Shown piece by piece: positions 51,601 to 63,950 of a stretch of DNA of 64,000 nt. Within the stretch, counting starts at the first letter, position 1. The number at the start of each line of letters is the position of its first letter. Below the pieces are notes generated by a model. That model made no database searches. It was not told the DNA's origin and saw only the letters and a program-made list of their open reading frames with translations. This DNA comes from Arcuatula senhousia (taxonomy: Eukaryota; Mollusca; Bivalvia; Mytilida; Mytilidae), in the NCBI GenBank assembly GCA_963971305.1, contig OZ020304.1, positions 79,670,355 through 79,734,354 on the forward strand, read 5' to 3'. The translations under genes were made by a program, and so were the position numbers.

Positions 51601-54600
51601 AGTAGTATTATCTAACATTAAGTCAGACCCCATAGGTAAGCCTGGTTGTTTGTCAGTAGTATTATCTAACATTAAGTCAGACCCTATAGGTAAGCCTGGT
51701 TGTTTGTCAGTAGTATTATCTAACATTAAGTCAGACCCTATAGGTAAGTCTGGTTGTTTATCAGTAGTATTATCTAACATTAAGTCAGACCCTATAGGTA
51801 AGCCTGGTTGTTTGTCAGTAGTATTATCTTACATTAAGTCAGACCCTATAGGTAAGCCTGGTTGTTTGTCAGTAGTATTATCTAACATTAAGTCAGACCC
51901 TATAGGTAAGCCTGGTTGTCTGTCAGTAGTATTATCTAACATTAAGTCAGACCCTATAGGTAAGTCTGGTTGTTTGTCAGTAGTATTATCTAACATTAAG
52001 TCAGACCCTATAGGTAAGCCTGGTTGTCTGTCAGTAGTATTATCTAACATTAAGTCAGACCCTATAGGTAAGCCTTGTTGTTTGTCAGTAGTATTATCTA
52101 ACATTAAGTCAGACCCTATAGGTAAGCCTGGTTGTTTGTCAGTAGTATTATCTTACATTAAGTCAGACCCTATAGGTAAGCCTGGTTGTTTGTCAGTAGT
52201 ATTATCTAACATTAAGTCAGACCCTATAGGTAAGCCTGGTTGTTTGTCAGTAGTATTATCTAACATTAAGTCAGACCCTATAGGTAAGCCTGGTTGTTTG
52301 TCAGTAGTATTATCTAACATTAAGTCAGACCCTATAGGTAAGCCTGGTTGTTTGTCAGTAGTATTATCTAACATTAAGTCAGACCCTATAGGTAAGTCTG
52401 GTTGTTTGTCAGTAGTATTATCTAACATTAAGTCAGACCCTATAGGTAAGTCTTGTTGTTTGTCAGTAGTATTATCTAACATTAAGTCAGACCCTATAGG
52501 TAAGCCTGGTTGTTTGTCAGTAGTATTATCTAACATTAAGTCAGACCCTATAGGTAAGTCTGGTTGTTTGTCAGTAGTATTATCTAACATTAAGTCAGAC
52601 CCTATAGGTAAGCCTGGTTGTTTGTCAGTAGTATTATCTAACATTAAGTCAGACCCTATAGGTAAGCCTGGTTGTTTGTCAGTAGTATTATCTAACATTA
52701 AGTCAGACCCTATAGGTAAGCCTGGTTGTTTGTCAGTAGTATTATCTAACATTAAGTCAGACCCTATAGGTAAGTCTGGTTGTTTGTCAGTAGTATTATC
52801 TAACATTAAGTCAGACCCTATAGGTAAGTCTTGTTGTTTGTCAGTAGTATTATCTTACATTAAGTCAGACCCTATAGGTAAGTCTTGTTGTTTGTCAGTA
52901 GTATTATCTAACATTAAGTCAGACCCTATAGGTAAGCCTGGTTGTTTGTCAGTAGTATTATCTAACATTAAGTCAGACCCTATAGGTAAGCCTGGTTGTT
53001 TGTCAGTAGTATTATCTAACATTAAGTCAGACCCTATAGGTAAGCCTGGTTGTTTGTCAGTAGTATTATCTAACATTAAGTCAGACCCTATAGGTAAGCC
53101 TGGTTGTTTGTCAGTAGTATTATCTAACATCAGACCCTATAGGTAAGCCTGGTTGTTTGTCAGTAGTATTATCTAACATTAAGTCAGACCCTATAGGTAA
53201 GCCTGGTTGTTTGTCAGTAGTATTATCTAACATTAAGTCAGACCCTATAGGTAAGCCTGGTTGTTTGTCAGTAGTATTATCTAACATCAGACCCTATAGG
53301 TAAGCCTGGTTGTTTGTCGGTAGTATTATCTAACATTAAGTCAGACCCTATAGGTAAGCCTTGTTGTTTGTCAGTAGTATTATCTAACATCAGACCCTAT
53401 AGGTAAGTCTGGTTGTTTGTCAGTAGTATTATCTAACATTAAGTCAGACCCTATAGGTAAGCCTGGTTGTTTGTCAGTAGTATTATCTAACATCAGACCC
53501 TATAGGTAAGTCTGGTTGTTTGTCAGTAGTATTATCTAACATTAAGTCAGACCCTATAGGTAAGCCTGGTTGTTTGTCAGTAGTATTATCTAACATTAAG
53601 TCAGACCCTATAGGTAAGCCTGGTTGTTTGTCAGTAGTATTATCTAACATTAAGTCAGACCCTATAGGTAAGCCTGGTTGTTTGTCAGTAGTATTATCTA
53701 ACATTAAGTCAGACCCTATAGGTAAGCCTGGTTGTTTGTCAGTAGTATTATCTAACATTAAGTCAGACCCTATAGGTAAGCCTGGTTGTTTGTCAGTAGT
53801 ATTATCTAACATTAAGTCAGACCCTATAGGTAAGCCTGGTTGTTTGTCAGTAGTATTATCTTACATTAAGTCAGACCCTATAGGTAAGCCTGGTTGTTTG
53901 TCAGTAGTATTATCTAACATTAAGTCAGACCCTATAGGTAAGTCTTGTTGTTTGTCAGTAGTATTATCTAACATTAAGTCAGACCCTATAGGTAAGCCTG
54001 GTTGTTTGTCAGTAGTATTATCTAACATTAAGTCAGACCCTATAGGTAAGTCTTGTTGTTTGTCAGTAGTATTATCTAACATTAAGTCAGACCCTATAGG
54101 TAAGCCTGGTTGTTTGTCAGTAGTATTATCTAACATTAAGTCAGACCCTATAGGTAAGTCTTGTTGTTTGTCAGTAGTATTATCTAACATCAGACCCTAT
54201 AGGTAAGTCTTGTTGTTTGTCAGTAGTATTATCTTACATTAAGTCAGACCCTATAGGTAAGCCTTGTTGTTTGTCAGTAGTATTATCTAACATTAAGTCA
54301 GACCCTATAGGTAAGTCTTGTTGTTTGTCAGTAGTATTATCTAACATTAAGTCAGACCCTATAGGTAAGCCTGGTTGTTTGTCAGTAGTATTATCTAACA
54401 TTAAGTCAGACCCTATAGGTAAGCCTGGTTGTTTGTCAGTAGTATTATCTAACATTAAGTCAGACCCTATAGGTAAGTCTGGTTGTTTGTCAGTAGTATT
54501 ATCTAACATTAAGTCAGACCCTATAGGTAAGCCTGGTTGTTTGTCAGTAGTATTATCTAACATTAAGTCAGACCCTATAGGTAAGCCTGGTTGTTTGTCA

Positions 54601-57600
54601 GTAGTATTATCTAACATTAAGTCAGACCCTATAGGTAAGCCTGGTTGTTTGTCAGTAGTATTATCTAACATTAAGTCAGACCCTATAGGTAAGTCTTGTT
54701 GTTTGTCAGTAGTATTATCTAACATTAAGTCAGACCCTATAGGTAAGTCTTGTTGTTTGTCAGTAGTATTATCTAACATTAAGTCAGACCCTATAGGTAA
54801 GCCTGGTTGTTTGTCAGTAGTATTATCTAACATTAAGTCAGACCCTATAGGTAAGCTTGGTTGTTTGTCAGTAGTATTATCTAACATTAAGTCAGACCCT
54901 ATAGGTAAGCCTGGTTGTTTGTCAGTAGTATTATCTAACATTAAGTCAGACCCTATAGGTAAGCCTGGTTGTTTGTCAGTAGTATTATCTAACATTAAGT
55001 CAGACCCTATAGGTAAGCCTGGTTGTTTGTCAGTAGTATTATCTAACATTAAGTCAGACCCTATAGGTAAGCCTGGTTGTCTGTCAGTAGTATTATCTAA
55101 CATTAAGTCAGACCCTATAGGTAAGCCTGGTTGTCTGTCAGTAGTATTATCTAACATTAAGTCAGACCCTATAGGTAAGCCTGGTTGTCTGTCAGTAGTA
55201 TTATCTAACATTAAGTCAGACCCTATAGGTAAGCCTGGTTGTTTGTCAGTAGTATTATCTAACATTAAGTCAGACCCTATAGGTAAGTCTTGTTGTTTGT
55301 CAGTAGTATTATCTAACATTAAGTCAGACCCTATAGGTAAGCCTGGTTGTTTGTCAGTAGTATTATCTAACATTAAGTCAGACCCTATAGGTAAGCCTGG
55401 TTGTTTGTCAGTAGTATTATCTAACATTAAGTCAGACCCTATAGGTAAGTCTTGTTGTTTGTCAGTAGTATTATCTAACATTAAGTCAGACCCTATAGGT
55501 AAGTCTTGTTGTTTGTCAGTAGTATTATCTAACATTAAGTCAGACCCTATAGGTAAGCCTGGTTGTTTGTCAGTAGTATTATCTAACATTAAGTCAGACC
55601 CTATAGGTAAGCCTGGTTGTTTGTCAGTAGTATTATCTAACATTAAGTCAGACCCTATAGGTAAGCCTTGTTGTTTGTCAGTAGTATTATCTAACATTAA
55701 GTCAGACCCTATAGGTAAGTCTGGTTGTTTGTCAGTAGTATTATCTAACATTAAGTCAGACCCTATAGGTAAGTCTTGTTGTTTGTCAGTAGTATTATCT
55801 AACATTAAGTCAGACCCTATAGGTAAGTCTTGTTGTTTGTCAGTAGTATTATCTAACATTAAGTCAGACCCTATAGGTAAGCCTTGTTGTTTGTCAGTAG
55901 TATTATCTAACATTAAGTCAGACCCTATAGGTAAGCCTGGTTGTTTGTCAGTAGTATTATCTAACATTAAGTCAGACCCTATAGGTAAGCCTGGTTGTTT
56001 GTCAGTAGTATTATCTAACATTAAGTCAGACCCTATAGGTAAGCCTGGTTGTTTGTCAGTAGTATTATCTAACATTAAGTCAGACCCTATAGGTAAGCCT
56101 GGTTGTTTGTCAGTAGTATTATCTAACATTAAGTCAGACCCTATAGGTAAGTCTTGTTGTTTGTCAGTAGTATTATCTAACATTAAGTCAGACCCTATAG
56201 GTAAGCCTGGTTGTTTATCAGTAGTATTATCTAACATTAAGTCAGACCCTATAGGTAAGTCTGGTTGTTTGTCAGTAGTATTATCTTACATTAAGTCAGA
56301 CCCTATAGGTAAGCCTGGTTGTTTGTCAGTAGTATTATCTAACATTAAGTCAGACCCTATAGGTAAGCCTGGTTGTTTGTCAGTAGTATTATCTAACATT
56401 AAGTCAGACCCTATAGGTAAGCCTGGTTGTTTGTCAGTAGTATTATCTAACATTAAGTCAGACCCTATAGGTAAGCCTGGTTGTTTGTCAGTAGTATTAT
56501 CTAACATTAAGTCAGACCCTATAGGTAAGCCTGGTTGTTTGTCAGTAGTATTATCTAACATTAAGTCAGACCCTATAGGTAAGCCTGGTTGTTTGTCAGT
56601 AGTATTATCTTACATTAAGTCAGACCCTATAGGTAAGCCTGGTTGTTTGTCAGTAGTATTATCTAACATTAAGTCAGACCCTATAGGTAAGCCTGGTTGT
56701 TTGTCAGTAGTATTATCTAACATTAAGTCAGACCCTATAGGTAAGTCTTGTTGTTTGTCAGTAGTATTATCTTACATTAAGTCAGACCCTATAGGTAAGC
56801 CTTGTTGTTTGTCAGTAGTATTATCTAACATTAAGTCAGACCCTATAGGTAAGCCTGGTTGTTTGTCAGTAGTATTATCTAACATTAAGTCAGACCCTAT
56901 AGGTAAGCCTGGTTGTTTGTCAGTAGTATCATCTAACATTAAGTCAGACCCTATAGGTAAGCCTGGTTGTTTGTCAGTAGTATTATCTAACATCAGACCC
57001 TATAGGTAAGCCTGGTTGTTTGTCAGTAGTATTATCTAACATTAAGTCAGACCCTATAGGTAAGCCTGGTTGTTTGTCAGTAGTATTATCTAACATTAAG
57101 TCAGACCCTATAGGTAAGTCTGGTTGTTTGTCAGTAGTATTATCTAACATTAAGTCAGACCCTATAGGTAAGCCTGGTTGTTTGTCAGTAGTATTATCTT
57201 ACATTAAGTCAGACCCTATAGGTAAGCCTGGTTGTTTGTCAGTAGTATTATCTAACATTAAGTCAGACCCTATAGGTAAGCCTGGTTGTTTGTCAGTAGT
57301 ATTATCTAACATTAAGTCAGACCCTATAGGTAAGCCTGGTTGTTTGTCAGTAGTATTATCTAACATTAAGTCAGACCCTATAGGTAAGTCTTGTTGTTTG
57401 TCAGTAGTATTATCTAACATTAAGTCAGACCCTATAGGTAAGTCTTGTTGTTTGTCAGTAGTATTATCTAACATTAAGTCAGACCCTATAGGTAAGCCTG
57501 GTTGTTTGTCAGTAGTATTATCTAACATTAAGTCAGACCCTATAGGTAAGCCTGGTTGTTTGTCAGTAGTATTATCTAACATTAAGTCAGACCCTATAGG

Positions 57601-59677
57601 TAAGCCTGGTTGTTTGTCAGTAGTATTATCTAACATTAAGTCAGACCCTATAGGTAAGTCTGGTTGTTTGTCAGTAGTATTATCTAACATTAAGTCAGAC
57701 CCTATAGGTAAGCCTGGTTGTTTGTCAGTAGTATTATCTTACATTAAGTCAGACCCTATAGGTAAGCCTGGTTGTTTGTCAGTAGTATTATCTAACATTA
57801 AGTCAGACCCTATAGGTAAGCCTGGTTGTTTGTCAGTAGTATTATCTAACATTAAGTCAGACCCTATAGGTAAGCCTGGTTGTTTGTCAGTAGTATTATC
57901 TAACATTAAGTCAGACCCTATAGGTAAGTCTTGTTGTTTGTCAGTAGTATTATCTAACATTAAGTCAGACCCTATAGGTAAGTCTTGTTGTTTGTCAGTA
58001 GTATTATCTAACATTAAGTCAGACCCTATAGGTAAGCCTGGTTGTTTGTCAGTAGTATTATCTAACATTAAGTCAGACCCTATAGGTAAGCCTGGTTGTT
58101 TGTCAGTAGTATTATCTAACATTAAGTCAGACCCTATAGGTAAGCCTGGTTGTTTGTCAGTAGTATTATCTAACATTAAGTCAGACCCTATAGGTAAGCC
58201 TTGTTGTTTGTCAGTAGTATTATCTAACATCAGACCCTATAGGTAAGTCTGGTTGTTTGTCAGTAGTATTATCTTACATTAAGTCAGACCCTATAGGTAA
58301 GTCTTGTTGTTTGTCAGTAGTATTATCTAACATTAAGTCAGACCCTATAGGTAAGCCTGGTTGTTTGTCAGTAGTATTATCTAACATTAAGTCAGACCCT
58401 ATAGGTAAGCTTGGTTGTTTGTCAGTAGTATTATCTAACATTAAGTCAGACCCTATAGGTAAGCCTGGTTGTTTGTCAGTAGTATTATCTAACATTAAGT
58501 CAGACCCTATAGGTAAGCCTGGTTGTTTGTCAGTAGTATTATCTAACATTAAGTCAGACCCTATAGGTAAGCCTGGTTGTTTGTCAGTAGTATTATCTAA
58601 CATTAAGTCAGACCCTATAGGTAAGTCTTGTTGTTTGTCAGTAGTATTATCTAACATTAAGTCAGACCCTATAGGTAAGCCTGGTTGTCTGTCAGTAGTA
58701 TTATCTAACATTAAGTCAGACCCTATAGGTAAGTCTGGTTGTTTGTCAGTAGTATTATCTAACGTTTAAGTCAGACCCTATAGGTAAGTCTTGTTGTTTG
58801 TCAGTAGTATTATCTAACATTAAGTCAGACCCTATAGGTAAGCCTGGTTGTTTGTCAGTAGTATTATCTAACATTAAGTCAGACCCTATAGGTAAGCCTT
58901 GTTGTTTGTCAGTAGTATTATCTAACATTAAGTCAGACCCTATAGGTAAGCCTTGTTGTTTGTCAGTAGTATTATCTAACATTAAGTCAGACCCTATAGG
59001 TAAGCCTGGTTGTTTGTCAGTAGTATTATCTAACATTAAGTCAGACCCTATAGGTAAGTTTGGTTGTTTGTCAGTAGTATTATCTAACATTAAGTCAGAC
59101 CCTATAGGTAAGTCTTGTTGTTTGTCAGTAGTATTATCTAACATTAAGTCAGACCCTATAGGTAAGTCTTGTTGTTTGTCAGTAGTATTATCTTACATTA
59201 AGTCAGACCCTATAGGTAAGTCTGGTTGTTTGTCAGTAGTATTATCTTACATTAAGTCAGACCCTATAGGTAAGCCTGGTTGTTTGTCAGTAGTATTATC
59301 TAACATTAAGTCAGACCCTATAGGTAAGTTTGGTTGTTTGTCAGTAGTATTATCTAACATTAAGTCAGACCCTATAGGTAAGTCTTGTTGTTTGTCAGTA
59401 GTATTATCTAACATTAAGTCAGACCCTATAGGTAAGTCTTGTTGTTTGTCAGTAGTATTATCTTACATTAAGTCAGACCCTATAGGTAAGTCTTGTTGTT
59501 TGTCAGTAGTATTATCTTACATTAAGTCAGACCCTATAGGTAAGCCTGGTTGTTTGTCAGTAGTATTATCTTACATTAAGTCAGACCCTATAGGTAAGCC
59601 TGGGTGTTTGTCAGTAGTATTATCTAACATTAAGTCAGACCCTATAGGTAAGCCTGGGTGTTTGTCAGTAGTATTAT
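48660..59677 (+). repeat. 54-bp tandem array (minisatellite/satellite), block 1, about 204 units
   Basis: The unit is AAGTCAGACCCTATAG (copy of the TANGO1 exon 8 end), GTAAG, then cctggttgtttgtcagtagt and attatctaacatt. Variation is confined to a few positions: cctggttg / tcttgttg / tctggttg / ccttgttg, and taacatt / ttacatt. About ten 49-bp units lack five bases (aacatcagaccc) in the two blocks together. Local higher-order blocks are visible. The long ORFs on both strands are a by-product of a stop-free unit of 18 codons and are not annotated as genes. Confidence 0.97.
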
Positions 59678-61313
59678 TATGTCTCCCCTTCCCAGAAGGG
59701 GGAGACATATTGTTTTTGTGTCAGTTCTTCTTCTTCTTCTTCTTCTTCTTCTCATACAAAGCGTGTCCGGGCCATAACTTTTTTATCCTTTGAGATAGGG
59801 CTTTGATATTTGGCATGTGGATGTATCACCATGAGACGATGTGTCGCGTACCAGAATGACCTTCATATGACCTTGACCTTTGACCTCAAGGTCAAATTAA
59901 GGCTAATTTTACATCCAAAGTGTTCCGGGCCATAACTTTTTTGTTCTTTGACATAAGGTTTTGATATTTGGCATGTGGATGTATCACCATGAGACGATGT
60001 GTCACATACCAGAATGACCTTCATATGACCTTGTCCTTTGACCTCAAGGTTAGATTAATGCTTATTTTACATGGAAAGTGTGTCTGTGCCATAACTGTTT
60101 TTGTTCTTTGGCATAGGGCTTTTATATTTAATATGATGATGTATTACCATGATATTATGTGTGGCGTACCAGAATGACCTTCATATGACCTTGACCTTTG
60201 ACATCAAGGTCAAATTAAAGTTAATTTTACATGCAAAGCGTGTCAGGGCCATAACTTTTTTATCCTTTGAGATAGGGCTTTGATATTTGGCATGTGGATG
60301 TATCACCATGAGACGATTTGTCGCGTGCCAGAATGACCTTCATATTACCTTGACCTTTGACCTCAAGGTCAAATTTATGCTAATTTTACATCAGAAGTGT
60401 TCCGGGCCATAACTTTTTTGTTCTTTGACATAAGGCTTTGATATTTGGCATGTGGATGTATCACCATGAGACGATGTGTCACGTAGCAGAATGACCTTCA
60501 TATGACCTTGTCCTTTGACCTCAAGGTTAAATTAATGCTTATTTTACATGGAAAGTGTGTCTGTGCCATAACTGTTTTTGTTCTTTTGCATAGGGCTTTA
60601 ATATTTAACATGTTGATGTATTACCATGAGATTATGTGTGGCGTACCAGAATGACCTTCATATGACCTTGACCTTTGACATCAAGGTCAAATTAAAGCTA
60701 ATTTTACATGCAAAGTGTGTCCTGGTCATAACTTTTTATCCTTTGATATTTGGCATGTGGATGTTTCGCCATGAGACGATGTGTCACGTACCAGAATGAC
60801 CTTCACATGACCTTGACCTTTGACCTCAAATAAGGCCATTACTTTTTTGTTCTTTGACATAGGGCTTTGATATTTCGCATGTGGATATTTCGCCATGAGC
60901 CATGTGGCGTACCAGAATGACCTTCATATGACCTTGACCTTTGACCTCAAGGTCAAATTAATGCTATTTTTACACATAAAACATGTCTGGGTCATACATA
61001 TTTTAATCCTATTCAAAAGGCTTTGAATTTTTACATTTCAATTTGTCATCATGGAAACAATGTGTCACCAACCTTAATGACTTTGACCTGTGACTTCAAT
61101 GTCAAATAAATGCTAATTTGACATGCAAAGCCTTCCAGGCCATAACTTTTTTATCCTTTGACATAGGGCTGTAGAATGTAGATGTATCATTATTAAAAAA
61201 ATTGTTGTACAATGTATGTCATTGTGACTTTGACCTTTTGACCTCAAGATTGAACTTGATATTCAAGGAAGGGGAGACATCAGTTTTAGTGTGCTAAAAC
61301 AGTTTTTCCTAGT
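59678..61313. mobile_element. 1.6-kb element inserted in the 54-bp array, with ATGTCTCCCCTTC ends and ~158-bp subrepeats
   Basis: The array breaks within a unit at gtattat and resumes with cttacattaag, losing almost nothing. The element starts tatgtctccccttcccagaa and has gaaggggagacat near its right end (61268-61280), giving a 13-bp inverted match; about 33 bp more precede the array. The interior holds about nine ~158-bp subrepeats (ccataacttttt..., ttgatatttggcatgtggat, catatgaccttgacctttga). A (CTT)n tract lies at 59727-59752. No protein is encoded. Confidence 0.8.
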
Positions 61314-63420
61314 CTTACATTAAGTCAGACCCTATAGGTAAGCCTGGTTGTTTGTCAGTAGTATTATCTAACATTAAGTCAGACCCTATAGGTAAGCCTT
61401 GTTGTTTGTCAGTAGTATTATCTAACATTAAGTCAGACCCTATAGGTAAGTCTGGTTGTTTGTCAGTAGTATTATCTTACATTAAGTCAGACCCTATAGG
61501 TAAGCCTGGTTGTTTGTCAGTAGTATTATCTAACATTAAGTCAGACCCTATAGGTAAGCCTGGTTGTTTGTCAGTAGTATTATCTAACATTAAGTCAGAC
61601 CCTATAGGTAAGCCTGGTTGTTTGTCAGTAGTATTATCTAACATTAAGTCAGACCCTATAGGTAAGCCTGGTTGTTTGTCAGTAGTATTATCTTACATTA
61701 AGTCATACCCTATAGGTAAGCCTGGTTGTTTGTCAGTAGTATTATCTAACATTAAGTCAGACCCTATAGGTAAGCCTGGTTGTTTGTCAGTAGTATTATC
61801 TAACATTAAGTCAGACCCTATAGGTAAGTCTGGTTGTTTGTCAGTAGTATTATCTAACATTAAGTCAGACCCTATAGGTAAGCCTGGTTGTTTGTCAGTA
61901 GTATTATCTTACATAGAGTCAGACCCTATAGGTAAGCCTGGTTGTTTGTCAGTAGTATTATCTAACATTAAGTCAGACCCTATAGGTAAGCCTGGTTGTT
62001 TGTCAGTAGTATTATCTAACATTAAGTCAGACCCTATAGGTAAGCCTGGTTGTTTGTCAGTAGTATTATCTAACATTAAGTCAGACCCTATAGGTAAGTC
62101 TGGTTGTTTGTCAGTAGTATTATCTAACACTAAGTCAGACCCTATAGGTAAGTCTTGTTGTTTGTCAGTAGTATTATCTAACATTAAGTCAGACCCTATA
62201 GGTAAGCCTGGTTGTTTGTCAGTAGTATTATCTAACATTAAGTCAGACCCTATAGGTAAGCCTGGTTGTTTGTCAGTAGTATTATCTAACATTAAGTCAG
62301 ACCCTATAGGTAAGCCTGGTTGTTTGTCAGTAGTATTATCTAACATTAAGTCAGACCCTATAGGTAAGCCTGGTTGTTTGTCAGTAGTATAATCTAACAT
62401 TAAGTCAGACCCTATAGGTAAGTCTTGTTGTTTGTCAGTAGTATTATCTAACATTAAGTCAGACCCTATAGGTAAGCCTGGTTGTTTGTCAGTAGTATTA
62501 TCTAACATTAAGTCAGACCCTATAGGTAAGCCTGGTTGTTTGTCAGTAGTATTATCTAACATTAAGTCAGACCCTATAGGTAAGTCTGGTTGTTTGTCAG
62601 TAGTATTATCTAACATTAAGTCAGACCCTATAGGTAAGCCTGGTTGTTTGTCAGTAGTATTATCTAACATTAAGTCAGACCCTATAGGTAAGTCTGGTTG
62701 TTTGTCAGTAGTATTATCTAACATTAAGTCAGACCCTATAGGTAAGCCTGGTTGTTTGTCAGTAGTATTATCTAACATTAAGTCAGACCCTATAGGTAAG
62801 CCTGGTTGTTTGTCAGTAGTATTATCTAACATTAAGTCAGACCCTATAGGTAAGCCTGGTTGTTTGTCAGTAGTATTATCTAACATTAAGTCAGACCCTA
62901 TAGGTAAGTCTGGTTGTTTGTCAGTAGTATTATCTAACACTAAGTCAGACCCTATAGGTAAGTCTTGTTGTTTGTCAGTAGTATTATCTAACATTAAGTC
63001 AGACCCTATAGGTAAGCCTGGTTGTTTGTCAGTAGTATTATCTAACATTAAGTCAGACCCTATAGGTAAGCCTGGTTGTTTGTCAGTAGTATTATCTAAC
63101 ATTAAGTCAGACCCTATAGGTAAGCCTGGTTGTTTGTCAGTAGTATTATCTAACATCAGACCCTATAGGTAAGCCTGGTTGTTTGTCAGTAGTATTATCT
63201 AACATTAAGTCAGACCCTATAGGTAAGCCTTGTTGTTTGTCAGTAGTATTATCTTACATTAAGTCAGACCCTATAGGTAAGCCTGGTTGTTTGTCAGTAG
63301 TATTATCTAACATTAAGTCAGACCCTATAGGTAAGTCTTGTTGTTTGTCAGTAGTATTATCTTACATTAAGTCAGACCCTATAGGTAAGCCTGGTTGTTT
63401 GTCAGTAGTATTATCTTACA
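61314..63420 (+). repeat. 54-bp tandem array, block 2, about 39 units
   Basis: It continues the same unit in the same orientation after the insertion. One unit has a taacactaag variant that appears twice, 810 bp apart (15 units), marking a higher-order duplication. The array ends at ttatcttacatt|attaatg near 63420. Confidence 0.97.
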
Positions 63421-63511
63421 TTATTAATGATTTCAAAATATTATGTCAAAGAGAAAAAGATGTTTACATGTAAATGTTTCTAGTAAATACTATTATTTAG
63501 ATTAGAAGAAT

Positions 63512-63950
63512 CAGTTGAAAAAGACTTAAACCTATAGGTTAGACATAAAAACAGTGAAAAAGACTTGAACCTATAGGTTAGACATAAAAACAGTGAAAAA
63601 GACTTAAACCTATAGGTTACACATAAAGACAGTGAAAAAGACTTAAACCTATAGGTTACACATAAAAACAGTGAAAAAGACTTAAACCTATAGGTTACAC
63701 ATAAAAACTGTGAAAAAGACTTAAACCTATAGGTTACACATAAAAACAGTGAAAAAGACTTAAACCTATAGGCTACACATAAAAACAGTGCAAAAGACTT
63801 AAACCTATAGGTTACACATAAAAACAGTGAAAAAGACTTAAACCTATAGGTTACACATAAAAACTGTGAAAAAGACTTAAACCTAAAGTTTACACATTAA
63901 AACAGTGAAAAAGACCTAAACCTATAGATTACACATGAAAACTGTTAAAA
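63512..63950. repeat. 39-bp tandem array, about 11 units
   Basis: The unit is aaaaagacttaaacctatag then gttacacataaaaacagtg, with an exact 39-bp period and low divergence; the last two units are degenerate. It begins about 90 bp after the 54-bp array ends and shares the core CCTATAGGT with it. It still lies within the TANGO1 intron that starts at 48676. Confidence 0.93.

Noticed and set aside
48660..63420. Very long ORFs on both strands of the 54-bp array (up to 1146 codons, repeating CLSVVLSNIKSDPIGKPG or MLDNTTDKQPGLPIGSDL)
   Set aside because: A 54-bp unit without a stop in a frame gives unlimited ORFs automatically. Both strands are open, frames end only at 49-bp units or similar, and there is no independent start, domain or codon signature. 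Treated as repeat artefacts.
48660..63420. CRISPR-like array of regular repeats
   Set aside because: Units are contiguous and have no unique spacers; the genome is eukaryotic with spliced genes. It is a tandem satellite.
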